Assembly: GCA_944320845.1 (NCBI GenBank)
Contig: CALUJA010000017.1
Location: forward strand, 1 to 64,000
Reading direction: 5' to 3'
DNA length: 64,000 nt
From: an uncultured Phocaeicola sp.
GTDB taxonomy: Bacteria; Bacteroidota; Bacteroidia; Bacteroidales; Bacteroidaceae
Of the stretch, positions 17,110 to 25,310 are shown piece by piece. The stretch's first letter is position 1, and each line of letters starts with the position of its first letter. Below the pieces are notes generated by a model. That model worked only from the letters and a program-made list of their open reading frames with translations. It did no database searches and had not been told where the DNA came from. The position numbers and the translations under genes are program-made.

Positions 17110-18171
17110 ATGACAGAAAATATCTATACATCCGAAGCGATTACCCTGCTTCAGGCCCTTATCGGGATTCCATCCGTAAGCCGCGAGGAGGAAGCGGCCG
17201 CCGACTTCCTGCAAAACTACATCGAAGGAAGCGGCATCATGACCGGACGCTCCGGCAACAACATCTGGTGCATCAGCCCGATGTTCGACATAAACAAGCC
17301 AACCATCCTGCTGAACTCTCATATCGACACGGTGAAGCCGGTATCCGGATGGAGACGGCAGCCGTTCACGCCCAAGATTGAGAACGGAAAGCTGTATGGT
17401 CTGGGCAGCAACGACGCGGGCGCCAGTCTGGTATCGCTTTTCCAGGTCTACCGCCACTTGAGCGCGACCCGCCAGAGCTACAACCTTATCTATCTGGCTT
17501 CGTGTGAAGAGGAAGTGTCGGGAAAAGGAGGCATTGAGAGCGTGCTGCCCAAGCTTCCCCCCATTACGCTCGGCATCGTAGGCGAGCCGACCGAGATGAA
17601 CCCGGCCGTTGCCGAGAAGGGACTGATGGTGCTGGATGTGACAGCCCACGGCAAATCGGGACACGCCGCACGGAATGAAGGGGAAAACGCCATCTACAAG
17701 ATACTGCCCGATGTGGAATGGTTTCGCACCTACCGTTTTGACAAGGAATCGCCGCTGCTTGGCACCGTAAAGATGAGCGTTACCCAAATCAACGCCGGAA
17801 CCCAGCACAATGTAATCCCCGATGTATGCACGGCAGTCGTGGATGTTCGCAGCAACGAATGCTATTCCAATGAAGAGCTGTTCGAAGAAATCAGCAAGCA
17901 TATAGGCAGCGAGGTCAAGGCGCGCTCCTTCCGGCTCAATTCATCGAGCATTTCCACCGAGCACCCGCTGGTGAAGCGTGCCGTAAGCTTAGGGAAAGTG
18001 CCCTACGGTTCGCCCACTCTCTCCGACCAGGCGCTGATGAGATTCCCTTCCGTAAAGATAGGGCCGGGCAAATCCTCCCGTTCGCATACGGCAGACGAAT
18101 ATGTGATGCTGAGCGAAATAGAGGAAGCCATCGGCCTGTATATCCGGCTATTGGACGGACTGAAGATTTAG
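17110..18171 (+). CDS. M20-family metallo-hydrolase (acyl-ornithine/citrulline deacylase-like)
   Basis: 353 residues, cytoplasmic. The two-zinc site is visible: HIDTV, the bridging Asp in GLGSNDAGASLVS, the catalytic Glu pair in SCEEEVSGKGGIE, Glu in VGEPTEMNPAVAEKGL, and the C-terminal His in RSHTADEYVML. The lid domain begins at about residue 170. Length and motifs fit ArgE/DapE-like deacylases. In Bacteroides the arginine pathway runs through succinylated intermediates with an ArgE-like enzyme removing the acyl group; this may be that enzyme, but no arginine gene lies beside it. Confidence 0.85.
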   Translation: MTENIYTSEAITLLQALIGIPSVSREEEAAADFLQNYIEGSGIMTGRSGNNIWCISPMFDINKPTILLNSHIDTVKPVSGWRRQPFTPKIENGKLYGLGSNDAGASLVSLFQVYRHLSATRQSYNLIYLASCEEEVSGKGGIESVLPKLPPITLGIVGEPTEMNPAVAEKGLMVLDVTAHGKSGHAARNEGENAIYKILPDVEWFRTYRFDKESPLLGTVKMSVTQINAGTQHNVIPDVCTAVVDVRSNECYSNEELFEEISKHIGSEVKARSFRLNSSSISTEHPLVKRAVSLGKVPYGSPTLSDQALMRFPSVKIGPGKSSRSHTADEYVMLSEIEEAIGLYIRLLDGLKI

Positions 18172-18204
18172 TCCGTCCCGACACGTTTTCGGACAATAGA
18201 AAAA

Positions 18205-18234
18205 ATCCGGCCTGTTATGGGGAACAGGCCGGAT
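18205..18234 (-). terminator. Terminator of the rex-FAH-ispF operon
   Basis: A perfect 12-bp stem (ATCCGGCCTGTT / AACAGGCCGGAT) with a 6-base loop is followed on the minus strand by TTTTT. It sits between the convergent M20 gene and ispF and may stop transcription from both sides. Confidence 0.85.
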
Positions 18235-18259
18235 GTCCTTGCTTTATCTGCGGAATATC

Positions 18260-18739
18260 CTATGCTTTCTCTATCAGCACCGTGGCATAGGCGGATATGC
18301 CCTCTTCACGCCCGGTGAATCCCAACTTCTCCGTGGTGGTAGCCTTAACCGACACATCGTCCGGGTCTATCCCCATCACACGGGCCAGCGTTTCCTGAAT
18401 CTCCGGAATGCGCGGCTTCAGCTTCGGCCGCTCGGCACAAACCGTCGCGTCTACATTTCCTACCCGATAGCCTTTCGTGGCAATCAGCCCGACGGTCTTT
18501 TCCAACAAGATTTTACTGTCGATGTCCTTGAACTCGCCTGCCGTATCGGGGAAATGATAGCCTATGTCACGCATATTGGCCGCCCCAAGCAAAGCGTCGC
18601 AGATGGCGTGTATCAGCACATCGGCATCCGAATGTCCCAGCAGTCCACGCTCGTGCTCAAAACGGATGCCCCCTAACCACAGTTCGCGTCCCTCGACCAA
18701 ACGATGGACATCAAATCCGAAACCGACTCTTATCTTCAT
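18260..18739 (-). CDS. ispF: 2-C-methyl-D-erythritol 2,4-cyclodiphosphate synthase
   Basis: 159 residues, the normal length. It catalyses the cyclisation step of the MEP isoprenoid pathway. Zinc ligands are in FGFDVHRLVEG; the substrate-binding HSDADVLIHAICDALLGAANMRDIGYHFPD block is intact, and ATTTEKLGFTGREEGI closes the active site. It overlaps the upstream FAH-family gene by four bases (ATGA), so it is translated from the rex transcript, linking isoprenoid synthesis to a redox-controlled unit. Confidence 0.97.
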   Translation of the reverse strand: MKIRVGFGFDVHRLVEGRELWLGGIRFEHERGLLGHSDADVLIHAICDALLGAANMRDIGYHFPDTAGEFKDIDSKILLEKTVGLIATKGYRVGNVDATVCAERPKLKPRIPEIQETLARVMGIDPDDVSVKATTTEKLGFTGREEGISAYATVLIEKA

Positions 18740-19350
18740 CTTACATAGAAATCCAATACCTTGTTATTTTCCAAATATCCTTCCAAATGATTGCCGACCG
18801 CCACCGGACCGACCCCGACCGGCGTTCCTGTAAACAGAAGGTCGCCTATCTTCAGCGTGCAGAAACGGCTGACATAGGCGATTATCTCGTCGACCCGGAA
18901 AAGCATGTCGGCCGTATTTCCCTGCTGCACTGTCTTCCCGTCAATATCCAGACGGAAACCGATGTGCTGGATGTCAAACTGTTCGGCCGGCATCCAGTCG
19001 CCGATGGCTGCCGAACTGTCGAAACCCTTGCAAAGCTCCCACGGTTTTCCCTCCGCACGAAAGCGCCGCTGCAAGTCGCGGGCAGTAAAGTCGATGCCCA
19101 CCGTCACCGCATCGTAGTAGCGACGGGCAAACCGCTCGGCGATATTCTTCCCCAAACGGCTGATACGCACCACCAGTTCCGCTTCATAGTCAACCTGCTC
19201 GCAGAAGTCGGGAATAAAAAACGGCTTGCTGTCTTTCAGCAGCGCCGAATCCGGCTTCATGAAAATGACCGGCTCCTTCGGCAACGGCTCTCCGCCATGA
19301 AGTTCACGGCAGTGGAGCGGATAATTCATACCTACGGCTATAATCTTCAT
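18736..19350 (-). CDS. Fumarylacetoacetate hydrolase-family protein
   Basis: 204 residues of the FAH/HpcE fold: an early EPVIFMKPDSALL segment, metal ligands in the DYEAELVVRIS stretch, then VGIDFTARDLQ, KGFDSSAAIGDW and a C-terminal GDLLFTGTPVGVGPV. Members are hydrolases, decarboxylases (oxaloacetate, acylpyruvate) or isomerases. Twelve bases after rex and coupled to ispF, it is probably a housekeeping acylpyruvase or oxaloacetate decarboxylase-like enzyme; the substrate is not decided by sequence. Confidence 0.9.
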   Translation of the reverse strand: MKIIAVGMNYPLHCRELHGGEPLPKEPVIFMKPDSALLKDSKPFFIPDFCEQVDYEAELVVRISRLGKNIAERFARRYYDAVTVGIDFTARDLQRRFRAEGKPWELCKGFDSSAAIGDWMPAEQFDIQHIGFRLDIDGKTVQQGNTADMLFRVDEIIAYVSRFCTLKIGDLLFTGTPVGVGPVAVGNHLEGYLENNKVLDFYVR

Positions 19351-19362
19351 GACTCTGTCTCT

Positions 19363-20007
19363 TTATATTTCATTCAAACGATTAAACATTACGGCAAGAT
19401 GGGCGTAAAGGGAAGTGTTTTGCACCACAATGTGCTCCGGCACCCGGATGCGGAAAGGCGTAAAGTTCCATACGGCCTTTATCCCGCCTGCCACCATCTT
19501 GTCTGTGATATCCTGGGCAATATTGATGGGGACTGTCAGCACGCCGATATTTACCCCGCCCGATTTCATCTTTTCCTCAAACTCGTCGGTATGGTAGACC
19601 GGCACCCCGTTGATGGTTGTACCTACCACTTCCGGCCTGACATCGAAGGCTCCCACTATCTTCAACCCGAAATGAGCCAGACCTGAATCGCACAGCAAGG
19701 CCGCCCCAAGGCTGCCCACCCCGAAAAGATAGGCTTCATGCAGGTTGGTGAACCCCAAAAAATCCTCCAGCACCCGAATCAGCGAATCGATTTCATAGCC
19801 CACTCTCGTGCGCCCGGAAATGTCAACGAAAGAAAGATCCTTGGCAATCTGCGAAGCATCTATGTTTATCTGCTTCGATATCTGGGTGGAAGACACGTAC
19901 TTCTCCCCTTTATCCTTCATCAGCTTGGCATTAGAAAGATACCACGGCAGTCTCCGCAGCGTAGGCTCGGGGATTTTGTCCGTATGTTTTGGTGTACGTG
20001 CAGTCAT
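19363..20007 (-). CDS. rex: Redox-sensing transcriptional repressor Rex
   Basis: About 214 residues from ATG 20007; an in-frame ATG at 20052 lies upstream of the -7 box. The N-terminal winged helix (PEPTLRRLPWYLSNAKLM, VSSTQISKQINIDASQIAKDLSF) precedes the NAD(H)-binding Rossmann domain with YLFGVGSLGAALL and IVGAFDV, and a C-terminal swapped helix (NTSLYAHLAVMFNRL). Rex represses fermentation and respiration genes until NADH rises. It heads an operon with the FAH-family gene and ispF. Confidence 0.95.
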   Translation of the reverse strand: MTARTPKHTDKIPEPTLRRLPWYLSNAKLMKDKGEKYVSSTQISKQINIDASQIAKDLSFVDISGRTRVGYEIDSLIRVLEDFLGFTNLHEAYLFGVGSLGAALLCDSGLAHFGLKIVGAFDVRPEVVGTTINGVPVYHTDEFEEKMKSGGVNIGVLTVPINIAQDITDKMVAGGIKAVWNFTPFRIRVPEHIVVQNTSLYAHLAVMFNRLNEI

Positions 20008-20038
20008 GTCAGGTTCAGGCTCTGTTTCTCTCCGGATG

Positions 20039-20046
20039 CAAAAGTA
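20039..20046 (-). promoter_or_regulatory. -7 box of the rex operon
   Basis: TACTTTTG on the minus strand, 31 bases before the ATG at 20007, and downstream of the alternative ATG at 20052. Confidence 0.65.
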
Positions 20047-20107
20047 AAGCATTTATTCCGGAATCCCGAAACGAGAAGGTTTAATTTTATATAATCCCGA
20101 AATTCAC

Positions 20108-20115
20108 TATCTTTG
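20108..20115 (+). promoter_or_regulatory. -7 box of the SUI1-like gene
   Basis: TATCTTTG, ending 26 bases before the ATG at 20142. Confidence 0.55.
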
Positions 20116-20141
20116 GACGCGCAAACAAATACTGAAATCTC

Positions 20142-20480
20142 ATGAAAAAGAATGACTGGAAAGACCGGCTGAACATTGTGTACTCTACCAATCCGGACTT
20201 CAACTATACAACCGAAGAAAATGAAGAGGCTGAAACCCTGCCCAAAAACCAGCAGAAGCTGCGCGTGTCCATCGAAAAGAAGGGACGCGGAGGGAAAACC
20301 GTCACGCTGATAAGGGGATTTGTGGGGAAGGAAGAAGACTTGAAGGAACTGGGCCGGACGCTAAAGGCCAAATGCGGCGTGGGAGGCTCGGTGAAAGACG
20401 GTGAAGTGCTGGTGCAGGGCGAATTCAAGCAGCGGATTACCGAACTGCTGAAGGAGGAAGGATATACCCAGACCCGATAA
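20142..20480 (+). CDS. SUI1/eIF1-like translation factor (YciH family)
   Basis: 112 residues. A polar N-terminus is followed by the compact SUI1 domain (LRVSIEKKGRGGKTVTLIRG, LKAKCGVGGSVKDGEVLVQG, ITELLKEEGY). Bacterial members bind the small ribosomal subunit and can influence start-site fidelity, but are not essential in species studied. It is a single gene, divergent from rex. Confidence 0.92.
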   Translation: MKKNDWKDRLNIVYSTNPDFNYTTEENEEAETLPKNQQKLRVSIEKKGRGGKTVTLIRGFVGKEEDLKELGRTLKAKCGVGGSVKDGEVLVQGEFKQRITELLKEEGYTQTR

Positions 20481-20613
20481 GGCGGCATCTGCCGCAGCCC
20501 CCGCTCTGGGCTTGCAGCGGCATGCCGCAGGCCCAAGCCCAGCAAGACTCCGCCGCCGCCAGCAGAATCACTGTCCGTCTGGCGGCAACACCCGGCACTC
20601 CATCAAACTGCAA

Positions 20614-21843
20614 TCAGCGGAACTCCGGTTTTCCCGTACCCCACCAGTCAATCCACCGCCGGTAATCCACCTTTTCATAAAGAGGGGCAACCGTTACATT
20701 CGTGTCAACCTCCTTGCCCAACAGGAATCTGTCGACAAACGCCTCCACCTCCGGATACTGCGACTCGGGCAATACACAGTGTCCATGCCCGCCAACAATC
20801 GAGAATCCCATGCGGTCGGCAATGCCGAACCGCCTCCAAACCTCACGGGCGGCCCGGCAAGAAACATATCCCGACTCGTCCGCCAGCCATTCATAATCCG
20901 GATTTCCAAGCACAAGCAGCGCACGGGGCGCAATCATTGCGCAGAGCTCGTGATGGTCGAACGGGAGCTTCGCCACATTTTCCTTATACCGGAACATGCT
21001 CTCCATGAACCAAGCGTGGCTTGTCCGCCCCAAAGTCTCCACATTCCCCAATGTTTCCGACACGCGCCAGGCGGCAGCCCCGCCTCCGCCCGGCTCCTGG
21101 GCTATGGTAAGAGCTATCCGCTCGTCGAAAGCACCGGCAAACAAAGCCATTTTGCCGGCAAACGAACATCCCGACACCGCCAGATGCCTCAAGTCTATCC
21201 GGCTCTCCGCACCCACTATCTCCAGACCGTCTATCAGGCGGCTTATGCCCCACGGCCAGGCGGCATAGGCCCCCATATCCGTCTGTTCGGGATAAAGCCG
21301 GTTAATCGGCTCTTCCCCCCGCTTCTGCGTATGCGACATCACTTGGGTAAAGTCAAAAGCAATCTGAGCGATGCCCCGCTTGGAAAATATTTCCGGCGGC
21401 AGGCTGCCCGACCCTCTGCCAATGCCGATTATCGCCGGGAACGGGCCTTCGCCTTCGGGATAAACAATCCCGGCAGAAAGGCATAATGTCTCCCCGCCGA
21501 CCGTGACACGGACAAACAAGGTGTCGCCCGCCATCTCAGCCTGAATGCACCGCCGGTCGACCGTCGGTTTGCTGCCTATCTCATAATGTTCTATCTCTTT
21601 CCCGATTTCAGCCCGCCGCCGGCTCCAGTCTCTGAAATCCGTACAATATCCGCTTCCGTCCGACCATAAAAACGGGTCCGGCAAGGGCTCTACCGCCGGA
21701 AGCTCATCGAATCCGGGCAAAACGGGGCTTGCATCCGGAACCGTATTCTCCACTCCATACACAAGAGGAATCTCTTGCGAACTTACCTTCATACTTATAA
21801 AAGCCGAGCACAGCAGCATCAGCCAACTTTTGTTTCCCATCAT
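20614..21843 (-). CDS. CE15-like glucuronoyl esterase
   Basis: About 409 residues with a signal peptide (MGNKSWLMLLCSAFISMKVSSQ). Alpha/beta-hydrolase with the CE15 nucleophile motif VSGCSFAGKMALFAGAFDERI (family form GCSRxGK; here Phe-Ala replace the usual middle residues), a conserved AQEPGGGGAAAWR acid segment, and a GGHGHC catalytic His. CE15 enzymes cleave esters between glucuronic acid on glycans and lignin alcohols. An in-frame ATG at 21981 exists, but the signal peptide begins at 21843/21840. No carbohydrate genes adjoin it. Confidence 0.82.
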   Translation of the reverse strand: MMGNKSWLMLLCSAFISMKVSSQEIPLVYGVENTVPDASPVLPGFDELPAVEPLPDPFLWSDGSGYCTDFRDWSRRRAEIGKEIEHYEIGSKPTVDRRCIQAEMAGDTLFVRVTVGGETLCLSAGIVYPEGEGPFPAIIGIGRGSGSLPPEIFSKRGIAQIAFDFTQVMSHTQKRGEEPINRLYPEQTDMGAYAAWPWGISRLIDGLEIVGAESRIDLRHLAVSGCSFAGKMALFAGAFDERIALTIAQEPGGGGAAAWRVSETLGNVETLGRTSHAWFMESMFRYKENVAKLPFDHHELCAMIAPRALLVLGNPDYEWLADESGYVSCRAAREVWRRFGIADRMGFSIVGGHGHCVLPESQYPEVEAFVDRFLLGKEVDTNVTVAPLYEKVDYRRWIDWWGTGKPEFR

Positions 21844-22115
21844 TTTATCGACTTTAAGTAACGACATCTTGTTTGCAGCCCTAAAGATACAAACAATCCG
21901 CTTTTCTGCAACCTTTTTCCTCATTACCAAAAAGATTTTCCAACACATCCAAAAACAGTTTCCACAAGCTGCAACCGCCATCTTGCCCTTTCCCTGATGC
22001 AGATTCCATCCACAGCTTCAGGCCAGACCCGCAGCAAAAGAAAATCCCGACAGGCAAAGCCCAGACATCTTCCCATAAGAATCAACTCTTTACGCACAAA
22101 AAAAAGCGGAAAATC

Positions 22116-22146
22116 TTTGTCGGTTCACAGAAAAGCCGTACCTTTG
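22116..22146 (+). promoter_or_regulatory. Strong promoter of rplM-rpsI with 110-base leader
   Basis: TTTG (22116-22119), 19 bases, then TACCTTTG (22139-22146): the canonical Bacteroidetes promoter. The mRNA leader of about 110 bases before the ATG at 22265 contains CCTGC/GCAGG (22191-22195, 22211-22215) and TGTCC/GGACA (22201-22205, 22223-22227), which overlap and so could form alternative hairpins. Confidence 0.8.
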
Positions 22147-22264
22147 CACGCCGATTATTATCAAAAGTAATGAAATCACATCCAAGCAAACCTGCTTTTT
22201 TGTCCGAAGGGCAGGCGTGTAAGGACATTTGTTTTTTAGTAGTAACATTAAAAATTTTTAAAGA

Positions 22265-22726
22265 GTGGATACTTTAAGTTACAAGACCATTTCAGCAAAC
22301 AAGTTGACTGCAACAAAAGAATGGGTTGTAGTTGATGCTACCGACCAGGTCGTAGGCCGTCTCGGTGCTAAAGTTGCAAAATTGTTGAGAGGAAAGTACA
22401 AACCAAACTTCACCCCTCATGTAGACTGTGGTGACAATGTCATCATCATCAATGCAAGCAAGGTAAAGTTCACAGGAAAGAAGTGGACAGACAAGATTTA
22501 CCTGCGCTACACAGGTTATCCGGGAGGACAACGCGAAATGACTCCGGCTGCCCTGATGGCGAAACCTAACGGCGCAGAAAGACTGATGAAGAAAGTCGTA
22601 AAAGGCATGCTCCCGAAAAACCGTTTGGGCGACAAACTGTTGGGGAACTTGTATGTTTACGAAGGAAGTGAACACAAGCACGAGGCACAGAGCCCGAAAG
22701 TAATAGATATTAACTCACTTAAATAA
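22265..22726 (+). CDS. rplM: 50S ribosomal protein L13
   Basis: 153 residues, normal length for Bacteroidetes. MDTLSYKTISANK and VVVDATDQVVGRLGAKVAKLLRGK open the L13 fold; the GYPGGQREMTPAAL and KGMLPKNRLG motifs are intact. First gene of the rplM-rpsI unit, six bases ahead of rpsI; L13 assembles early into 23S rRNA domains. Confidence 0.98.
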   Translation: MDTLSYKTISANKLTATKEWVVVDATDQVVGRLGAKVAKLLRGKYKPNFTPHVDCGDNVIIINASKVKFTGKKWTDKIYLRYTGYPGGQREMTPAALMAKPNGAERLMKKVVKGMLPKNRLGDKLLGNLYVYEGSEHKHEAQSPKVIDINSLK

Positions 22727-22731
22727 TAGAA

Positions 22732-23118
22732 ATGGAAGTAGTAAATGCATTAGGCAGACGCAAAAGCGCTATCGCGCGCGTTTTCGTAAGCGAAGGTACA
22801 GGAAAGATTACTATTAACAAGAGAGACCTTGCAGAGTACTTTCCATCATCAATCCTGCAGTATGTAGTAAAGCAACCTCTGAACAAACTGGAAGTAGCAG
22901 AGAAATATGACATTAAAGTAAATTTGGGTGGCGGTGGTTTCACCGGCCAGTCTCAGGCTCTGCGCCTGGCTATCGCCCGTGCTTTGGTCAAAATCAATCC
23001 GGAAGACAAGAAAGCTCTTCGTGCAGAAGGCTTCATAACTCGCGACTCTCGTGTCGTTGAACGTAAGAAACCGGGACGTCCGAAAGCACGCCGCAGATTC
23101 CAGTTCAGTAAACGTTAA
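22732..23118 (+). CDS. rpsI: 30S ribosomal protein S9
   Basis: 128 residues. NALGRRKSAIARVFVSEGTG at the N-terminus, GGGFTGQSQALRLAIARAL centrally, and the basic tail PGRPKARRRFQFSKR that reaches the P-site tRNA. Follows rplM in the usual order. Confidence 0.98.
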   Translation: MEVVNALGRRKSAIARVFVSEGTGKITINKRDLAEYFPSSILQYVVKQPLNKLEVAEKYDIKVNLGGGGFTGQSQALRLAIARALVKINPEDKKALRAEGFITRDSRVVERKKPGRPKARRRFQFSKR

Positions 23119-23353
23119 GCTTTTGAGTTGTTTAGTTTTTAAGTTGATTAAGTTTGTAAGTTTGTTTAAGTAATCGGTTTTCCCAGACTTACAACTGACT
23201 CAGAAACTTTAGAAACTTAAAAGCTCAAAAACTTAAAACGAAAAGCGTTTAGCATCTAAACCGTCGGGATTTTCCCCACAAGGATTTGCAGAGAAACTAC
23301 CCGGCAGTTGGTTCAACAACAAAAAAGAAAGTAAACGATTAAAATTTAAAACG
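23119..23353 (+). repeat. AT-rich imperfect inverted repeat between rpsI and rpsB
   Basis: Sequence from about 23119 to 23243 contains repeated AAGTTT-like units. The stretch near the rpsI stop (TTTTGAGTTGTTTAGTTTTT) is roughly the inverse of the AAACTTAAAAGCTCAAAAAC stretch about 100 bases later, giving a long irregular hairpin. The remaining ~110 bases form the rpsB leader, where I see no further motif. Confidence 0.5.
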
Positions 23354-24190
23354 ATGTCAAGAGTAAACTTTGATAACTTATTGGAGGCAGGTTGCCACTT
23401 CGGACACCTTAAAAGAAAGTGGAACCCGGCTATGGCTCCTTATATTTTCATGGAACGCAACGGTATCCATATCATAGATCTGAACAAAACCGTTGCTAAA
23501 GTAGACGAAGCTGCTGAAGCTTTGAAACAAATCGCAAAGTCAGGCAAAAAAGTCCTGTTCGTTGCTACTAAGAAACAAGCAAAACAGATTGTAGCTGAAA
23601 AGGCTGCTTCCATCAATATGCCTTACGTTATCGAACGTTGGCCGGGCGGTATGCTGACCAACTTCCCCACCATCCGCAAGGCAGTAAAGAAAATGGCTAC
23701 CATTGATAAACTGACCAATGACGGAACTTTCTCCAATCTCTCAAAAAGAGAAATCCTTCAGATTTCACGTCAGCGCGCCAAACTGGAAAAGAACTTGGGT
23801 TCTATCGCAGACTTGACTCGCCTGCCGTCGGCTCTGTTTATTGTGGATGTATTGAAAGAGAACATCGCCGTTCGTGAAGCTAACCGTTTGGGTATTCCTG
23901 TGTTTGGTATTGTTGATACTAACTCAGACCCTACAAATATAGACTTTGTAATCCCGGCTAATGACGACGCAACCAAGTCAATCGAGATTATCCTCGATGT
24001 CTGCTGCGGCGCTATGGCTGAAGGACTGGAAGAAAGAAAGGCTGAAAAAGTAGATATGGAAGCTGCCGGAGAAAATGCTCCAAAGTCTTCCAAGAAAAAA
24101 GCTACTAAAGCACGCATGGACAAAGCAGAAGAAGAAGCCATCAACGCTTCTAAAGCTGCGGCTTTCATCGACAAGGACGAAGAAGCTTAA
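23354..24190 (+). CDS. rpsB: 30S ribosomal protein S2
   Basis: 278 residues. The S2 core covers residues 1 to ~225 (GCHFGHLKRKWNPAMAPYIF, ERWPGGMLTNFPTIRK, IPVFGIVDTNSDPTNIDF). The last ~50 residues are a Lys/Ala/Glu-rich tail (SSKKKATKARMDKAEEEA), a known feature of Bacteroidetes S2. Followed by tsf as in most bacteria. Confidence 0.98.
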   Translation: MSRVNFDNLLEAGCHFGHLKRKWNPAMAPYIFMERNGIHIIDLNKTVAKVDEAAEALKQIAKSGKKVLFVATKKQAKQIVAEKAASINMPYVIERWPGGMLTNFPTIRKAVKKMATIDKLTNDGTFSNLSKREILQISRQRAKLEKNLGSIADLTRLPSALFIVDVLKENIAVREANRLGIPVFGIVDTNSDPTNIDFVIPANDDATKSIEIILDVCCGAMAEGLEERKAEKVDMEAAGENAPKSSKKKATKARMDKAEEEAINASKAAAFIDKDEEA

Positions 24191-24205
24191 TATAGTAAGC
24201 TATGG

Positions 24206-24274
24206 AAGTTGAGAATTGAAAATTAAAGGAACAGAATGAAAATCCTTTTCTTTAATTCTCAATTCTCAATTTTC
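24206..24274 (+). repeat. Palindromic AATTGAGAATT-type repeat between rpsB and tsf
   Basis: The left arm (GTTGAGAATTGAAAATTAAA) and right arm (CTTTAATTCTCAATTCTCAAT) are imperfect inverse copies around a ~20-base centre. Such AT-rich short palindromes recur between genes in Bacteroides genomes; here it could modulate the message between rpsB and tsf. Confidence 0.55.
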
Positions 24275-24331
24275 GTATAGAAAAGTTCTTGATTTTACTA
24301 TTCATAATTTATAACTAAAAGAAGAATTATT

Positions 24332-25156
24332 ATGGCTGTAAGTATGGCTGATATCCAGCATCTGCGCAAAATGACAGGAGCTGGCATGATGGACTGCAAA
24401 AATGCTTTGACAGAAGCTGAAGGCGACTTCGACAAAGCAATGGAAATTATCCGCAAAAAAGGACAGGCAGTAGCTGCCAAACGTTCTGACCGCGAAACTT
24501 CAGAAGGTTGTGTACTGGCAAAGTCTACAGGTGACTATGCTGCAATGATTGCTTTGAAGTGTGAAACAGACTTCGTTGCCAAGAATGCTGATTTTGTAGC
24601 CTTGACTCAGGCTATTCTTGATGCTGCCATTGCAAATAAATGTCAGACTATCGACGAAATCAAAGCCCTTCCGATGGGCAACGGAACTATAGCTGATGCT
24701 ATCGTTGAACGTAGCGGAATTACCGGCGAAAAGACAGAACTGGACGGTTACAACTTTGTTTCAGGTGCCTGCACTGCTATCTACAACCACCAGAACAAGA
24801 ACCAACTGTGTACGCTTGTAGCTTTCAACAAAGTTTGTGACGAGAAAGTAGCACACGAAATCTGTATGCAAATTGCAGCCATGAACCCGATTTCCATCGA
24901 TGAAGCAGGTGTTCCGGCTGATGTTTTGGCCCGTGAAAAAGAAATCGCCGCAGACAAAGCCCGCGAAGAAGGCAAACCCGAAAACATGATTGAAAAGATT
25001 GCAATGGGACGTTTGGGCAAGTTCTTCAAAGAAGTATGCCTGCTGAAGCAGGAGAGCATCATGGATCCGAAGAAAACCGTTGCCGAAGTTCTGAAGGCAG
25101 CTGACCCTGAACTGGCTGTTGTAGACTTCAAACGTTTTACTTTGCGCGCAGAATAA
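24332..25156 (+). CDS. tsf: Elongation factor Ts
   Basis: 274 residues. The N-terminal UBA-like domain carries QHLRKMTGAGMMDCKNALTEAEGDFDKA; the EF-Tu contact CETDFVAKNADFVAL is intact, and the C-terminal MIEKIAMGRLGKFFKEVCLLKQ region is complete. It regenerates EF-Tu-GTP. A strong terminator follows. Confidence 0.98.
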   Translation: MAVSMADIQHLRKMTGAGMMDCKNALTEAEGDFDKAMEIIRKKGQAVAAKRSDRETSEGCVLAKSTGDYAAMIALKCETDFVAKNADFVALTQAILDAAIANKCQTIDEIKALPMGNGTIADAIVERSGITGEKTELDGYNFVSGACTAIYNHQNKNQLCTLVAFNKVCDEKVAHEICMQIAAMNPISIDEAGVPADVLAREKEIAADKAREEGKPENMIEKIAMGRLGKFFKEVCLLKQESIMDPKKTVAEVLKAADPELAVVDFKRFTLRAE

Positions 25157-25172
25157 AATGTATTCAAACGAT

Positions 25173-25204
25173 AAAAAGCCTGCACATTCCGTGCGGGCTT
25201 TTTT
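25173..25204 (+). terminator. Rho-independent terminator after tsf
   Basis: AAAAGCC(T)GCAC, 5-base loop, GTGC(G)GGCTTTTTT: strong stem with one mismatch and a T-run of six, 17 bases past the stop. Confidence 0.9.
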
Positions 25205-25276
25205 ATACACATATATTAATATACACAAAAGCTAAAGAAAACTCTTCCAAAACAAAGAACCTATTCCTTTTCCGAT

Positions 25277-25284
25277 TATATTTG
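25277..25284 (+). promoter_or_regulatory. -7 box of proC
   Basis: TATATTTG, ending 26 bases before the proC ATG. Confidence 0.6.
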
Positions 25285-25310
25285 TAAATGTAACCCAAAT
25301 AAAGAAATCT

